A stretch of 64,000 nucleotides of DNA from Streptomyces sp. Edi2 (GCF_040253635.1 NZ_JBEJGX010000003.1:8147501-8211500), one strand, 5' to 3'; positions 45,368-54,905 are shown, numbered from the stretch's first letter. Notes: a model not told the origin generated them from the letters alone. Translations and numbers: made by a program.

Positions 45368-46703
45368 TTCGGCTCCTCAACAGGGCGGATGGAATGGACT
45401 CGACTGGGCTGGGCTGGACTGGGCCGGCGAAATTTTGCGGCTTGCGGCCGGATGATTAACGGGCTCAGGAACTCCGTCCGCAAGGTAAGGGCAGAGGGCA
45501 GCGGTATTGAGGTGGTGGGGCGCAGGTGTGGCCGTGCGGGGTGAACATGGCCGGGGCCGGCACTTCTCGAGATGGTGTGCCAGTGCTCAGGCGGCCGGCC
45601 ATGGACATGGGCAGGGTCAGGGCTCATGGGCTCAACGGCTCATGTCGCGGAAGCTTCGCTTCGACGTGCGGGCCGAGTGCCGCAGTGGGGCCACACCTGA
45701 GGAATCCCCGTCAAGGACAAGGGGATCCGTGTCCTGTTGGGCAGACTGTCCCATCCCGGACTGGATGGCATGGCTGCAGAAAGACTGGTACCTGCACCGC
45801 GCCCCGACCCCCCGCTAAGTCGTTTTGACTGAATCAGACCGCGATCTGATTCAGGATCACTGCCCGGCATTCCAGCCGCCGGCGTGCATCGTCCATTTTC
45901 TGGTCAATTCGATCGGCGACTGCATTGCCTTCGGGGACGCGCACGCGGAACTCTCCATCTGCGCAACCACTGCCGACCAGCGTCAAGATCCATTTCCAGG
46001 TAAAGGTGATGTGGGCTGACGGGGCCGCATTACGAGGTGCTCGTCGGCCCGACGAACTTCAGAGTGCCACCCTGTGAATGGTGAAACAAGTGTGACGTGT
46101 GTGCCAGAAGGTGCACTGGCGTGATTTAACCCCCGAGTGACTGGTTTGCCCTCTTCTCGCGATCGCCGCGGGGTGGTTCGGACGGCATGGGTAACAGGGG
46201 GCATCCTGGTCCAACACGGGGCGATCTCGACACGGCTCGGCCCGTATCGGGGTGCAGGAAGGCGTCCGGTTCGGACGTGCACTGCCTGCCGTCCCCATGC
46301 CTCGGCCGGCGGGAGGCGGCATGACCTGCCAGGGATGTTCCGGTGGTGGCATACGGGCAGGGTCGGGCTGGACAGGGGACGAGCGGCACTGCAAGCTGCT
46401 CGGCATGAAAATCATGAAACCTGAACCGACGCTGACTGACACTCACCTTCTGGTGGTGGGCACCAGACGGAGGGAACGCGCCACCACACGACAGCCGCGT
46501 GCGGCCGACGCCGGCGACACGTTATCCAGGCATTCCCCACCCACCCCACACCGCCCGGTGGCCGCACGCCCCGGCACTCCGGTGACGGCGGTGATTGCGG
46601 GTGCGGGTGCGGGTGCGATTGCGGGTGAAGTGTTCGCCCCATTACGGCTCGGCTACCACCTCGTGGTCGACATAGCCGGCGGCGGATTCCGGGGGAGGCC
46701 CGC
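45368..46703. other. Long divergent intergenic region between PKS operon and exporter
   Basis: About 1.3 kb with no gene I can support. It contains a pentamer-like CTGGG repeat at about 45401-45425, a dyad at 45830-45853, and a 151-codon plus frame (46252-46707) that overlaps the exporter start by 4 bp but has low-complexity content and no good start. It probably holds the promoters of the PKS operon and the exporter. Confidence 0.4.
45830..45853. promoter_or_regulatory. 24-bp AT-rich dyad
   Basis: TGAATCAGA and TCTGATTCA, perfect 9-bp arms with a 6-bp spacer, in an otherwise GC-rich region upstream of the PKS operon. It is a candidate operator; the regulator is not encoded in the cluster. 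Confidence 0.45.
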
Positions 46704-48080
46704 ATGACCACTACTGAGGTGATGTCACGGCAGCGGCCGGGCCTGGCGCTTGGGGTGCTGGCCGGGGCGCTCGCACTGGACGTGAGTGGTCTCGGGGTGC
46801 TCAATGCCGCCCTGCCGTCCGTCGGAGCACATTTCGACCTGGACGAGGCCACGCTCCAGTGGGTCATGATTGCTTACGCCGTCACGTTCGCCGGCTTCCT
46901 GCTGGTGGGCGGCCGCCTGGCCGATGTCTTCGGCCGACGGCGGGTGTTCGAGTGCGGTGTCGCCCTGTTCACGGTGGCAGCGTTGGCCGGTGCCGTGGCC
47001 CCGGAAACCGGGGTTCTGCTCGGTGCCCGGGCGGTCCAGGGCATCGGCGCTGCCCTGTCGGGTCCGGCCGCACTGGCCCTGCTGACCGAGGTGTTTCCGG
47101 CCGGTCCGGCGCGCAACCGAGCCCTCAGTGTGTACGCCGCGGTCGGCGCGGCGAGCTTCAGCGGCGGGGTGCTGCTGGGCGGTGTACTGACCCAGTTCTT
47201 CGGCTGGCGGTCGGTGCTGTGGTTCTCGGTGATATTGGGCCTGGCCGTGCTGGCCGCGACGCGCGCCGGACTGCCCGGTGGTGTCGGGCGCGGCGGCCGG
47301 CTCGACCTGCCCGGTGCGATCTCGGGCACTCTCGGCCTCACCCTGCTGGTCGTCGGCGCGAGCAGTACGGGCACGTTGGCATGGAGCGCACTGTGCGTCG
47401 CAGTGGCCTTCCTGATGTTCTTCGTCGTGCACGAGCACCGCACCGCCGACCCCGTGCTTCCTCTCGGCCTCTTCCGGGTCGCATCGGTACGGGCCGCGAG
47501 CCTGGCGGCGTTCCTGCAGTACATGGGCTCGGTCGGGATGCTGTTCTTCGCGCCCCTGTATCTACAGGAGATGCTGAAGTACTCTCCGCTCCAGTCCGGT
47601 CTCGCACTGGTACCGATGTCGGCGAGCGTCTTCCTCACCGCCAACTTCGTCACCGGACGCCTGCTGGCCACGTACACGCCGCGAACGCTGATGGTCGTCG
47701 GACTCGTTCTGATCGGCGGAGGTACAGCGCTCTGGATGACCACACCGCACGAAGGCAACTATCTGCTGCATGTGCTGCCCGGCCTGGTGATCAGCGGCAT
47801 CGGCCAGGGCCTGAACTTCCCCTCGATGACGTCCTCCGCGCTCACCGGCGTCGAGCCGGACCGGCACGCGGTCGCCGGCGCGGTGAATGTCGTGGCACAG
47901 CAGATCGGCGCCAGCGTCGGAGTGGCGGTCATGGTCCTGGTCGCAGCGACCAGCAGCGACCAGCTCACCGGCTACCACCTCGCCTACCTCGCAGCCGGCA
48001 TCGCCTGTGTGCTCGGAGCGGCATTCATCGCAATGGGCCGGCATGACAAGCAGGGCCTGAAGAGCCCTCATACGGAATAA
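46704..48080 (+). CDS. MFS multidrug exporter, DHA2/EmrB-QacA family
   Basis: 458 residues from ATG 46704. About 14 hydrophobic segments, with the motif A loop GGRLADVFGRRRVFE between segments 2 and 3 and a motif C-like glycine-rich segment 5 (AVGAASFSGGVLLGGVL). This is the drug:proton antiporter layout. Being divergent from the PKS-NRPS operon, it is the likely export and self-resistance gene for the product. A short plus frame overlaps its start but is doubtful. Confidence 0.92.
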   Translation: MTTTEVMSRQRPGLALGVLAGALALDVSGLGVLNAALPSVGAHFDLDEATLQWVMIAYAVTFAGFLLVGGRLADVFGRRRVFECGVALFTVAALAGAVAPETGVLLGARAVQGIGAALSGPAALALLTEVFPAGPARNRALSVYAAVGAASFSGGVLLGGVLTQFFGWRSVLWFSVILGLAVLAATRAGLPGGVGRGGRLDLPGAISGTLGLTLLVVGASSTGTLAWSALCVAVAFLMFFVVHEHRTADPVLPLGLFRVASVRAASLAAFLQYMGSVGMLFFAPLYLQEMLKYSPLQSGLALVPMSASVFLTANFVTGRLLATYTPRTLMVVGLVLIGGGTALWMTTPHEGNYLLHVLPGLVISGIGQGLNFPSMTSSALTGVEPDRHAVAGAVNVVAQQIGASVGVAVMVLVAATSSDQLTGYHLAYLAAGIACVLGAAFIAMGRHDKQGLKSPHTE

Positions 48081-48262
48081 AAGTTCCCTCTCCGGGCGGT
48101 ATCAGGTGACGCGGAGTAGTGCCGTGCACGTGGAACCGTGGCTGGTCGTCGAGGAGGAGTGGCAATGGCGTGCGCTGCCCGGCGGGGGAGCGGCCGGGCG
48201 GGGCATCAACAACCAGCAACGCCATAAGAAACGACGTCTATGGCCGGGAACGGGCGGATCTC

Positions 48263-48676
48263 TCAGGCCGCGTTCCGCTCCGGTGGTCGGATATAGGTCA
48301 GGGTGTGGTGGGATACGAGCTTTCCGGCGGTGTCGGTCGTGTCAGCGGTGCCGTAGACGATCAGGCGACCGGGTCGGACGATCGTCGACTCGCAGACCAG
48401 ATCGGTGCGCGCCGGGCCGAGGAAGCTCGTCGTCATCTGCTGGGTGACGGACGGATCGTCCTCGCCGAACAGCGACATGATCGCGATCCAGCAGGTCACA
48501 TCGGCGAGCGTCATCGCGCACCCGCCCTGGAGGACTCCGCCTGGGCGGAAGAGCTCCGGGCGCCGGCGTAACGAGAGCTTTGCCTGCCCCTTTCCGACGG
48601 CTTCCACCTTGAATCCCCACCAGGGTCCGAAGGGGCTTTTATCGAGGACGGCTTGCGCTGCTGCGACATCCATCAT
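48263..48676 (-). CDS. PaaI-type hotdog thioesterase
   Basis: 137 residues starting at the ATG-ATG pair 48676/48673 (AGG upstream). Hotdog fold features: PELFRPGGVLQGGCAMTLAD, the helix with the family's G-G-x-x-x-x-L-A-D, then MTTSFLGPARTDLVCEST. It hydrolyses an acyl-CoA or acyl-ACP thioester. It is not in an obvious operon. Since the PKS cluster lacks a thioesterase, a proofreading role is conceivable but the gene lies beyond the exporter and is more probably unrelated. Confidence 0.85.
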   Translation of the reverse strand: MMDVAAAQAVLDKSPFGPWWGFKVEAVGKGQAKLSLRRRPELFRPGGVLQGGCAMTLADVTCWIAIMSLFGEDDPSVTQQMTTSFLGPARTDLVCESTIVRPGRLIVYGTADTTDTAGKLVSHHTLTYIRPPERNAA

Positions 48677-48907
48677 CGACCTAACATAGCAACGTTGCGT
48701 ATCCCGGCGATGTGAAGAAGTCGGCCTACGGGATTCCAGATCCATGAACCCGGCGACCTTGGCCCGTAAAGCGTGCTGTATTCCACCTACTGCTCCTTCA
48801 CCGACGAGCAGAAGGCCCCGGCATCGGCCACCGCGACGGGGAATGCCTCACCGCTCGCGCCAGTGCGGGGAGCGGTGTGCGTGGATCGTTGTCTCTTGAG
48901 GGGCGGG

Positions 48908-50545
48908 TCAGGGGGCCGTCCGCGCCCCCGGGCGATTTGTCGTTGCCATGAGGGAGAGGGTGAAGGGGTGTTCCGGCTTGGTGAGGAGCTGTGGGGACGG
49001 GCCCTGTTCGACTACTTTTCCGGCGTCGAGGACGGCGATGTGGTGGGCCAGGGCCGCGGTGTGCAGGTCGTGGGTGATCAGGATGAGGGAGAGGTCTTCG
49101 CGGGTGCCGAGAAGGGTCGTGAGGGTGTCGAGGATGCTGCGGCGGGTGACCGTGTCCAGGCCGGAGGTGATCTCGTCGCAGATGAGGACGCGGGGGTGGG
49201 CGAGCAGGGCGCGGGCGAGGGCGGCGCGCTGGAGTTCACCGCCGGACAGCTGACCGGGGCGTCGACCGGTGAGCTGTTCGGGGAGGCCGAGGCCGGTGAG
49301 CGCGGCCAGGGCCTCGGCCCGTGCGGTGTGGTGGTCGGTGGTGCGCAGACGTATGGCGGTGCGCGCGACCTGGTCGAGGACGCTGCGGTGTTCGTCGAAG
49401 GCGGCGCGCGCGTCCTGGAAGACGTACTGCACGGCCGCCAGCTGTGCTCGGCTGCGGTGGCGCAGGCTGCGCGGCAAGGGGACGCCGTCGAGAAGCATCT
49501 CTCCGTCGTGCGCCCGGTGCAGGCCGGCCAGGCAGCGCGCAAGAGTGGTCTTGCCGCTGCCGGAGCGGCCGACGACGGCCAGGCATTCGCCCGGACGGAG
49601 GTTGAGCTCGGGGGCCTGCAGGACCACGGTCGTGCCGCGTGTGCCGTTGCCGTGGCGGGCGGTGAGGTCGCGTACGCGCAGGACGGCCTCTCGCGGAGCG
49701 TTCTTCGCCGGAGCAGCGATCTCTGCTGGGGTGGGGTAGTCGTCGAACGAGGGCTGGTCGGCCAGTAGTTGGCGGGTCCACTCGTGCCGGGGAGCGAGCC
49801 ACAGGCGCTCTGCCGGGCCCGACTCCACGACCCGGCCCGCTCGCATGACGATCACCTCGTCGGCGAGGGCACGTACGACGTCCAGGTCGTGGCTGAGGAG
49901 GACCACGGCGATGCCTTGTGCCGCCACCGTCGTGAGCTGTTCCACGATGCGGTGCTTGGTCAGGGCGTCCTGGCCGGTGGTGGGCTCGTCGGCGACGATG
50001 ACGCGTGCGCCGAGCAGGAGCGCCTGGGCGAGGACGACGCGTTGCTGCTGGCCGCCGGAGAGCTGGTGGGGGTAGCGTCGCAACAGGGGCTCGGTGTCCG
50101 CGAGTTGGGCATCGACGAGGGCCTGCAGGATGCGTTCGCGGGCCGCTGCTCGGCGTTCGGCACGGGGGAGGTGGCGTACCTGTGTACGGGCGATGTCGGT
50201 CAGGAGGGCGGCGATCCGGCGGGCGGGGTTGAGGACGGCCGCCGGGTGCTGCGGGATGTAGCCGGCCAGGCCGTCGGCGGCCAGGCGGATGTCGCCGGTC
50301 ACCCGGGCGCTCGACGGGTACTCGCCGAGCAGGGCGAGGCCGGTGGTGGTCTTGCCGCTGCCGGAGGCGCCCACCAGGGCGGTGACCTTGCCGGGCAGGG
50401 CGCGCAGGCTCACTCCCTCGACGATCGCCCTCCCGCCGACCACGACGCACAGGTCGCGGACCTCGGCCACGGGATCGGCGGCGCCGGTATGCGGGGATGC
50501 GCCGGGCGTGCCGGTCCGGTCCGTCATCTCATTCTCGTGGTTCAC
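48908..50545 (-). CDS. Fused double ATPase of an oligopeptide/nickel-type ABC importer
   Basis: 545 residues holding two complete ATPase domains (DppD-DppF-like). Domain 1: GASGSGKTTTG, LSGGQQQR, VIVADEPTTGQD, LLSHDLD. Domain 2: GRSGSGKTTLA, LSGGELQR, VLICDEITSGLD, LITHDLH. GTG at 50545 or ATG at 50527 could be the start; neither has a strong ribosome-binding site. Last gene of the predicted metallophore operon; it powers the two permeases encoded immediately upstream. Confidence 0.92.
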   Translation of the reverse strand: MNHENEMTDRTGTPGASPHTGAADPVAEVRDLCVVVGGRAIVEGVSLRALPGKVTALVGASGSGKTTTGLALLGEYPSSARVTGDIRLAADGLAGYIPQHPAAVLNPARRIAALLTDIARTQVRHLPRAERRAAARERILQALVDAQLADTEPLLRRYPHQLSGGQQQRVVLAQALLLGARVIVADEPTTGQDALTKHRIVEQLTTVAAQGIAVVLLSHDLDVVRALADEVIVMRAGRVVESGPAERLWLAPRHEWTRQLLADQPSFDDYPTPAEIAAPAKNAPREAVLRVRDLTARHGNGTRGTTVVLQAPELNLRPGECLAVVGRSGSGKTTLARCLAGLHRAHDGEMLLDGVPLPRSLRHRSRAQLAAVQYVFQDARAAFDEHRSVLDQVARTAIRLRTTDHHTARAEALAALTGLGLPEQLTGRRPGQLSGGELQRAALARALLAHPRVLICDEITSGLDTVTRRSILDTLTTLLGTREDLSLILITHDLHTAALAHHIAVLDAGKVVEQGPSPQLLTKPEHPFTLSLMATTNRPGARTAP

Positions 50546-50585
50546 GGACGTACGTCACTCTCTGCTCGGCTGCGCGGGAACCTGG

Positions 50586-51524
50586 TCATCGTGTTTCGGT
50601 GCGTGGTGCGTGGTGCGTGGTGCGTGGTGCCCGGTGCTCGGTGGCTCGCGTCGGGTGCCCCGGGCCCTGTTGCCCCGGGCCCCGGACCCTCGTCCCCCGG
50701 TCTCTGGCGCCCTTGCCCCCAGCCCTGATACGTGTGCCACCGTCACCCAGCGCGGCGTCGACGAGCAGGTTGGTGCCCATCGTCAGGGTCACGATCAGCA
50801 GCGCGGGGACGAGCACGGCCCATGGCTGGACGAACAGGCCGACGCGGTTGCGGTCGATCATGACTGCCCAGTCGGGGGCGTCCGGCGCGACGCCGACGCC
50901 GAGGAACGCTGCGGTGGCGACGAGGTACAGCACACCCGTCAGCCGGGTTCCGGCGTCGGCGGCCAGCGTGCGCAGCATGGCGCGGCCGACGTAGCCGACG
51001 GCTGTGCGCCACCATGTCTCGCCCTGCATACGTAGCGCTTCCACCGCGGGCCTGGCCGCGGCTTCCGCGGCGGCGGCACGCACCATCCGGGCCGCATCGG
51101 GCACGTTGACCAGCGCAACCAGCAGGGCGAGGCCGACCGGGCCGGGAGTGAACACGGAGGCCACCAGCAGGATCAGCAGCAGCGACGGCACGGCGAGCAG
51201 CACGTCCAGCGGCCGCATCAGGATCTCTTCCAGCCAGCGGCGGTGGGTGAGCGCGCCGAGGAGGCCGACCGGGAGAGCGACCAGGTAGGTCAGGGCAGTG
51301 GCGCCGAGGGCGGTCAGCACGACCGGACGGCCCCCGTGCAACACCTGCTGCCACACGTCCCGGCCCACGAAGTCGGTGCCCAGCCAGTGCCCATGGCCGA
51401 AGGTGAAGGACGTGGCCCGTGGGCCCGGGTCGCCCGCGGCCAACGGGCCCAGGAGGGCCAGCACGAGGGGTACGGCGATGACGGCCGCACCGAGAGCGAA
51501 GCGGCCCGTGCGCGAGGGCTTCAC
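50586..51524 (-). CDS. ABC importer permease, DppC/NikC-like
   Basis: 312 residues from GTG 51524, overlapping the previous stop (GTGA). The DppC N-terminus (GHWLGTDFVGRDVWQQVLHG) and about six membrane helices with the coupling loop EALRMQGETWWRTAVGYVG are present. The functional part ends near residue 262 (LLVDAALGDGG). The remaining 50 residues are Arg/Thr/His/Gly-rich low complexity, produced partly by a 7-bp tandem repeat at 50599-50630, and look like a recent extension. Confidence 0.9.
   Translation of the reverse strand: MKPSRTGRFALGAAVIAVPLVLALLGPLAAGDPGPRATSFTFGHGHWLGTDFVGRDVWQQVLHGGRPVVLTALGATALTYLVALPVGLLGALTHRRWLEEILMRPLDVLLAVPSLLLILLVASVFTPGPVGLALLVALVNVPDAARMVRAAAAEAAARPAVEALRMQGETWWRTAVGYVGRAMLRTLAADAGTRLTGVLYLVATAAFLGVGVAPDAPDWAVMIDRNRVGLFVQPWAVLVPALLIVTLTMGTNLLVDAALGDGGTRIRAGGKGARDRGTRVRGPGQQGPGHPTRATEHRAPRTTHHAPRTETR
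50599..50630. repeat. GTGCGTG tandem repeat
   Basis: Four consecutive exact 7-bp units and a partial fifth in the 3' end of the permease gene; on the minus strand they encode repeated His-Ala-Pro-Arg/Thr-Thr-type residues of the C-terminal tail. Confidence 0.7.
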
Positions 51525-52474
51525 GCGACCACCCCCGCCCGCGGCGCCAGCCGGTGGGCGACCAGATCGGCACCGAGGTTCAGCACGACGGTCAGGACGC
51601 CGAACAGCACGGCCAGTCCCTGCACGACGGGCACATCGCACTCGGCGACGGCATTGAGCAGGACAGTGCCCAGGCCAGGAATCGCGTAGAGGGCTTCGAC
51701 GACGATCACACCGCACAGCAGCCAGTCGAGGGTGCGCGCGAGCTGCTGCGCGGCAGCGGGAAGGGCGCCCGGCAAGGCATGGGTGAGGTGGAGGCGTGCC
51801 CCGGAGATGCCGTAGCGGCGGGCCTGCGCCACGTACGGGGAGGCGAGCGCGTCGATCATGCCGGCGCGCACCAGCCGGGCCAGCGAGCAGACAGGGCGGG
51901 AGAGCAGGACCAGCACGGGCAGGACCAGGGCGGCGGGATGGGCGAGCAGATCCGTGCCGTAGCCGACGGCGGTCGGCGGCAGCCAGCCCAGCCGGAGCGC
52001 CAGGACGGTCACCAGCAGCACTCCGAGAGCGAACTCCGGTACCGCGTACACGGCGAGGGTCACGGAGCTGACCAGCCGGTCGATCAGCCCTCCCGCGTGG
52101 CGGGCGGCCAGCATGCCGAGGCCGAAGCCGATCGGGACGAGCAGCGCCATGGTGAGTGCGGCCAGCAGCAGGGTGGGGCCGAAGCCGCCGGTGACGTACG
52201 AGCTCACCGGGCGTCCGGAGGTGAGCGAGGTTCCGAGGTCGCCGTGGAGCAGGCCGGTCACCCAGTCGGCCAGACGCTCGGGGGCGGCCCGGTCGAGGTG
52301 CATCGCTTCCCGGATGGCCTCGATGTGGGCGGGGTCCGGCTGGTCCCCGGCCAGCGCCACGGCGGCGTCGCCCGGCAGTGCCTCGGTGAACGCGAAGACC
52401 AACACCACCACGGCCACGGTCTGTGCGACGCCGAGGAGCAGCCGCCGGACGGCGAAGGAGCGCAGTCCGCTCAC
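51521..52474 (-). CDS. ABC importer permease, DppB/NikB-like
   Basis: 317 residues. GTG 52474 is preferred because it overlaps the stop of the binding-protein gene by 4 bp (GTGA); a GTG three codons earlier is possible. Six hydrophobic segments, N-terminal RRLLLGVAQTVAVVVLVFAF, the family loop LPGDAAVALAG, and the cytoplasmic coupling motif near YVAQARRYGISGARLHLTHA. Pairs with the DppC-like protein to form the membrane channel. Confidence 0.9.
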   Translation of the reverse strand: MSGLRSFAVRRLLLGVAQTVAVVVLVFAFTEALPGDAAVALAGDQPDPAHIEAIREAMHLDRAAPERLADWVTGLLHGDLGTSLTSGRPVSSYVTGGFGPTLLLAALTMALLVPIGFGLGMLAARHAGGLIDRLVSSVTLAVYAVPEFALGVLLVTVLALRLGWLPPTAVGYGTDLLAHPAALVLPVLVLLSRPVCSLARLVRAGMIDALASPYVAQARRYGISGARLHLTHALPGALPAAAQQLARTLDWLLCGVIVVEALYAIPGLGTVLLNAVAECDVPVVQGLAVLFGVLTVVLNLGADLVAHRLAPRAGVVA

Positions 52475-54042
52475 GCGAGCCACACCTTGTCGAATCGGGC
52501 CCAGTCAAGGGTGTTGGCGGGTGCTTTCGCCTCAACTCCCTTCACTTTGGGGGAAGTTCCTAGGATCCAGTCCGCGAAGCCCCAGATGAGGAAGCCGCCT
52601 TCGGCGTACAGACGGCGTTGCATGCGCGCGTACACGGCGGCCCGTTCGGTCTTGTCACGCGTGGACTGTGCGTGTTGGTAGAGCGCGTCGAAGTCCTTGT
52701 GCTTCCACCGGGTGGCGTTGGTGGCGGAGTCGGTGAGGAGGCGTTGGGAGATGTGGGCGTCGAGGGGCATGGCGCCGGAGCGGTAGCAGCACAGGGTGCC
52801 GTTGTCGAGGGTGTCGCCCCAGTAGGTGTCCTTGCTGCCCGTCTTCACGTCGATGGTGACGCCCGCCTTCGCGGCCTGGTCGCGGAAGATGCCGGCGGCC
52901 TCCGTGAACCCGGCGGCCACGGCCGAGGTGTCCAGGGTGACCTTCAGTTTCCCGGCGCCGGCCTGCTGGAGCAGGGCACGGGCCCTGTCGAGGTCCTGGT
53001 GGCGCTGCGGGAGGCCGTCGGCGTAGTACTCGTAGCCCTTGCCGAACAGGTCGTTGCCGATCTCCCCGGCGCCGGACAGGGCGCCGTCGACGAGTTCCTT
53101 GCGGTCGGCGATGAGGAAGAACGCCTGGCGCACCCGCTTGTCGTCGAAGGGCGGCCGGTCGGTCTTCATGCAGAACGCCTGCATGGCGCTGTTGCGGAGC
53201 CGGACGATCTCGATCTGTCCCTTGCCCTCGTGGGCACGGGCGGTGGTGGGGTTCAGCTCGTGGGCGTACTCGACCTGGCCGCCGAGGAGTGCGTTGACGC
53301 GGGCGGACTCCTCGTTGGCGATGACGAATTCGAGCTCGTCGAGGTGGGGGGCGCCGTCCCAGTAGTCGTCGTAGCGGCGGAAGACGGCCGAGCGGCCGGG
53401 CGCGAAGGACACGAACCGGAAGGGTCCGGAGCCGACCGGCTTGTTGTCGAAGTCGGTGGCGTGCTCGGGCACGATGTACGCCCCGAAGGCCGCCAGGACG
53501 TTGGGGAATTCGGCGGTCGGCCGCCTGAGCACGAACTCGATGCTCCGCCGGCCGGTGGCACGGCTGGCGTCGAGGTCGATGGGCTCCAGGGACGCCTTGG
53601 CGCGGAACGCCTTCTTCGGGTCGGCGATGCGCCGGTAGCTGTAGAGGACGTCCTGGGCGGTGATCGGCTTGCCGTTGTGGAAGGTGGCCTTGCGCAGGGT
53701 GACCTGCCAGCGGTCCAGGGTCTTGTTCGGCTCCCACTTCTCGGCGAGGCGGGGCCGGGCGGACAGGTCGGCGCCGTAGTCGGCGAGCTTGTCGAAGAGC
53801 GCCTTGGCGCGGGCGGCGTCGGCGAACAGGTTGGCCAGGTGCGGGTCGAGGGTCTCGCTTGCGCCACCGCCCGCGAAGGCGGCGCGCAACCGCCCGCCGC
53901 GCCGGGGCGTGCCACCCGTGTCGTCCCGGCCCTTGTCGCCGGGGCCGCCGCAGCCGGTCAGGGCCAGTGCGCCCAGCGTGGCCGCTCCGGTGGCGGCGAG
54001 GAAGCCACGGCGGCGCAGGCCGGGGAAGCGTTCGTCGTGCAT
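52471..54042 (-). CDS. Extracytoplasmic substrate-binding protein, SBP family 5
   Basis: 523 residues. N-terminus has twin arginines followed by a hydrophobic stretch and a lipobox (RRRGFLAATGAATLGALA, LTGC), so it is a membrane-anchored lipoprotein, possibly Tat-exported. Family-5 features: LAEKWEPNKTLDRWQVTLRK, FHNGKPITAQDVLYSYRRI, KPVGSGPFRFVSF, RVRQAFFLIADRKELVDG. This family binds peptides, nickel complexes and opine-type metallophores (NikA, CntA). In this operon a metal-metallophore complex is the likely ligand; that is inference. Confidence 0.9.
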   Translation of the reverse strand: MHDERFPGLRRRGFLAATGAATLGALALTGCGGPGDKGRDDTGGTPRRGGRLRAAFAGGGASETLDPHLANLFADAARAKALFDKLADYGADLSARPRLAEKWEPNKTLDRWQVTLRKATFHNGKPITAQDVLYSYRRIADPKKAFRAKASLEPIDLDASRATGRRSIEFVLRRPTAEFPNVLAAFGAYIVPEHATDFDNKPVGSGPFRFVSFAPGRSAVFRRYDDYWDGAPHLDELEFVIANEESARVNALLGGQVEYAHELNPTTARAHEGKGQIEIVRLRNSAMQAFCMKTDRPPFDDKRVRQAFFLIADRKELVDGALSGAGEIGNDLFGKGYEYYADGLPQRHQDLDRARALLQQAGAGKLKVTLDTSAVAAGFTEAAGIFRDQAAKAGVTIDVKTGSKDTYWGDTLDNGTLCCYRSGAMPLDAHISQRLLTDSATNATRWKHKDFDALYQHAQSTRDKTERAAVYARMQRRLYAEGGFLIWGFADWILGTSPKVKGVEAKAPANTLDWARFDKVWLA

Positions 54043-54076
54043 GAAGGTGTCCTTGAGGTGTGGTGGGGAGGCGGGG

Positions 54077-54892
54077 TCAGCGGGGGGCGACGAGTCGCGC
54101 GACGAGGTGCAGGCGGTCGGCGTCGGCCGTCCGGCCCGGCAGTCGCCCCTCGCTCCAGGCGGGTTCGGTGCGCGGTCCGGGGCCGTCGTGCAGTTCGAGG
54201 ACCTCGAAGCCGTGCGCGGCGAGTACCTGCCGCATCTCCTGGGGGAACAGCAGCCGCCAGGCGGAGCGCTGCTCGCATGCCGTTGATCCGTCGTCGGCGG
54301 TCCAGGTGCGCGTACGGCGCAGGAGCTGGGCCGTGCGGTCCACGGTGAGGGTGGTGGTCGAGCGGTACGCGGTGCCCTGCCAGGTGAACCGGCTGACGGT
54401 GGGCGCGTCGAGCAGGTCGGTACGGCCCAGGAAGTACGCGCCGTTGCGCATCTCCGCGACCAGCAGGCCGCCGGGGACCAGCGCGCGGCGGCAGGAGGAC
54501 AGGAACCCGTCCACCTGGTCGTTGGTGTGGCAGTACAGGAGGGCGCTGTCCAGGCAGACCACCGCGTCGAACCCGTCCCGGCCGACGTCGAATCGGTGCA
54601 GGTCGGCGTGGACGTACTCCGGCCCGGCGTGGTGCGTACGGGCGTAGGCGAGCATCGTCTCCGACAGGTCGGCTCCGGTCACCTTGCGGCCGGCGCCGTG
54701 CAGATGGGCGGCGTCGCGGCCGGTGCCGCAGCCCATGTCGAGGAGGCGCGGACCGGCGCCGTGCCGCCGCAGGCAGTCCTCCGTCCAGCGTCCGGCGAGC
54801 CGGCCGGGGTCGGGGAAGCGGGCCTCGTAGAGCTCGGGGTTGTCGGTGAGCAGGTTGCGGGCGGCGTCCGTCGTGGCCGTCGTGGAGGTCAT
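54077..54892 (-). CDS. Class I SAM-dependent methyltransferase
   Basis: 271 residues. SAM-binding motif LLDMGCGTGRDAAHL at about residues 50-64, acidic loop VTGADLSETML, motif III VVCLDSALLYCHTND and post-motif GGLLVAEMRNGAYF. The substrate is probably a small molecule. It lies between the exporter and the importer genes of the operon, in which it may N- or O-methylate the metallophore or an intermediate. Confidence 0.88.
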   Translation of the reverse strand: MTSTTATTDAARNLLTDNPELYEARFPDPGRLAGRWTEDCLRRHGAGPRLLDMGCGTGRDAAHLHGAGRKVTGADLSETMLAYARTHHAGPEYVHADLHRFDVGRDGFDAVVCLDSALLYCHTNDQVDGFLSSCRRALVPGGLLVAEMRNGAYFLGRTDLLDAPTVSRFTWQGTAYRSTTTLTVDRTAQLLRRTRTWTADDGSTACEQRSAWRLLFPQEMRQVLAAHGFEVLELHDGPGPRTEPAWSEGRLPGRTADADRLHLVARLVAPR

Positions 54893-54905
54893 ATCGGTTC
54901 CTTCC

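Noticed and set aside
46252..46707. A 151-codon frame overlapping the exporter start by 4 bp
   Set aside because: The overlap looks like coupling, but the frame has no good ribosome-binding site and repetitive Ala/Gly content; kept only as a note.
48263..48676. PaaI thioesterase as the release enzyme of the PKS cluster
   Set aside because: It is a hotdog acyl-CoA type, lies beyond the exporter in a separate unit and has no sign of co-regulation.
52618..54348. A 576-codon plus-strand frame
   Set aside because: Antisense to the substrate-binding protein and methyltransferase genes, with Gly/Val-rich low-complexity content.
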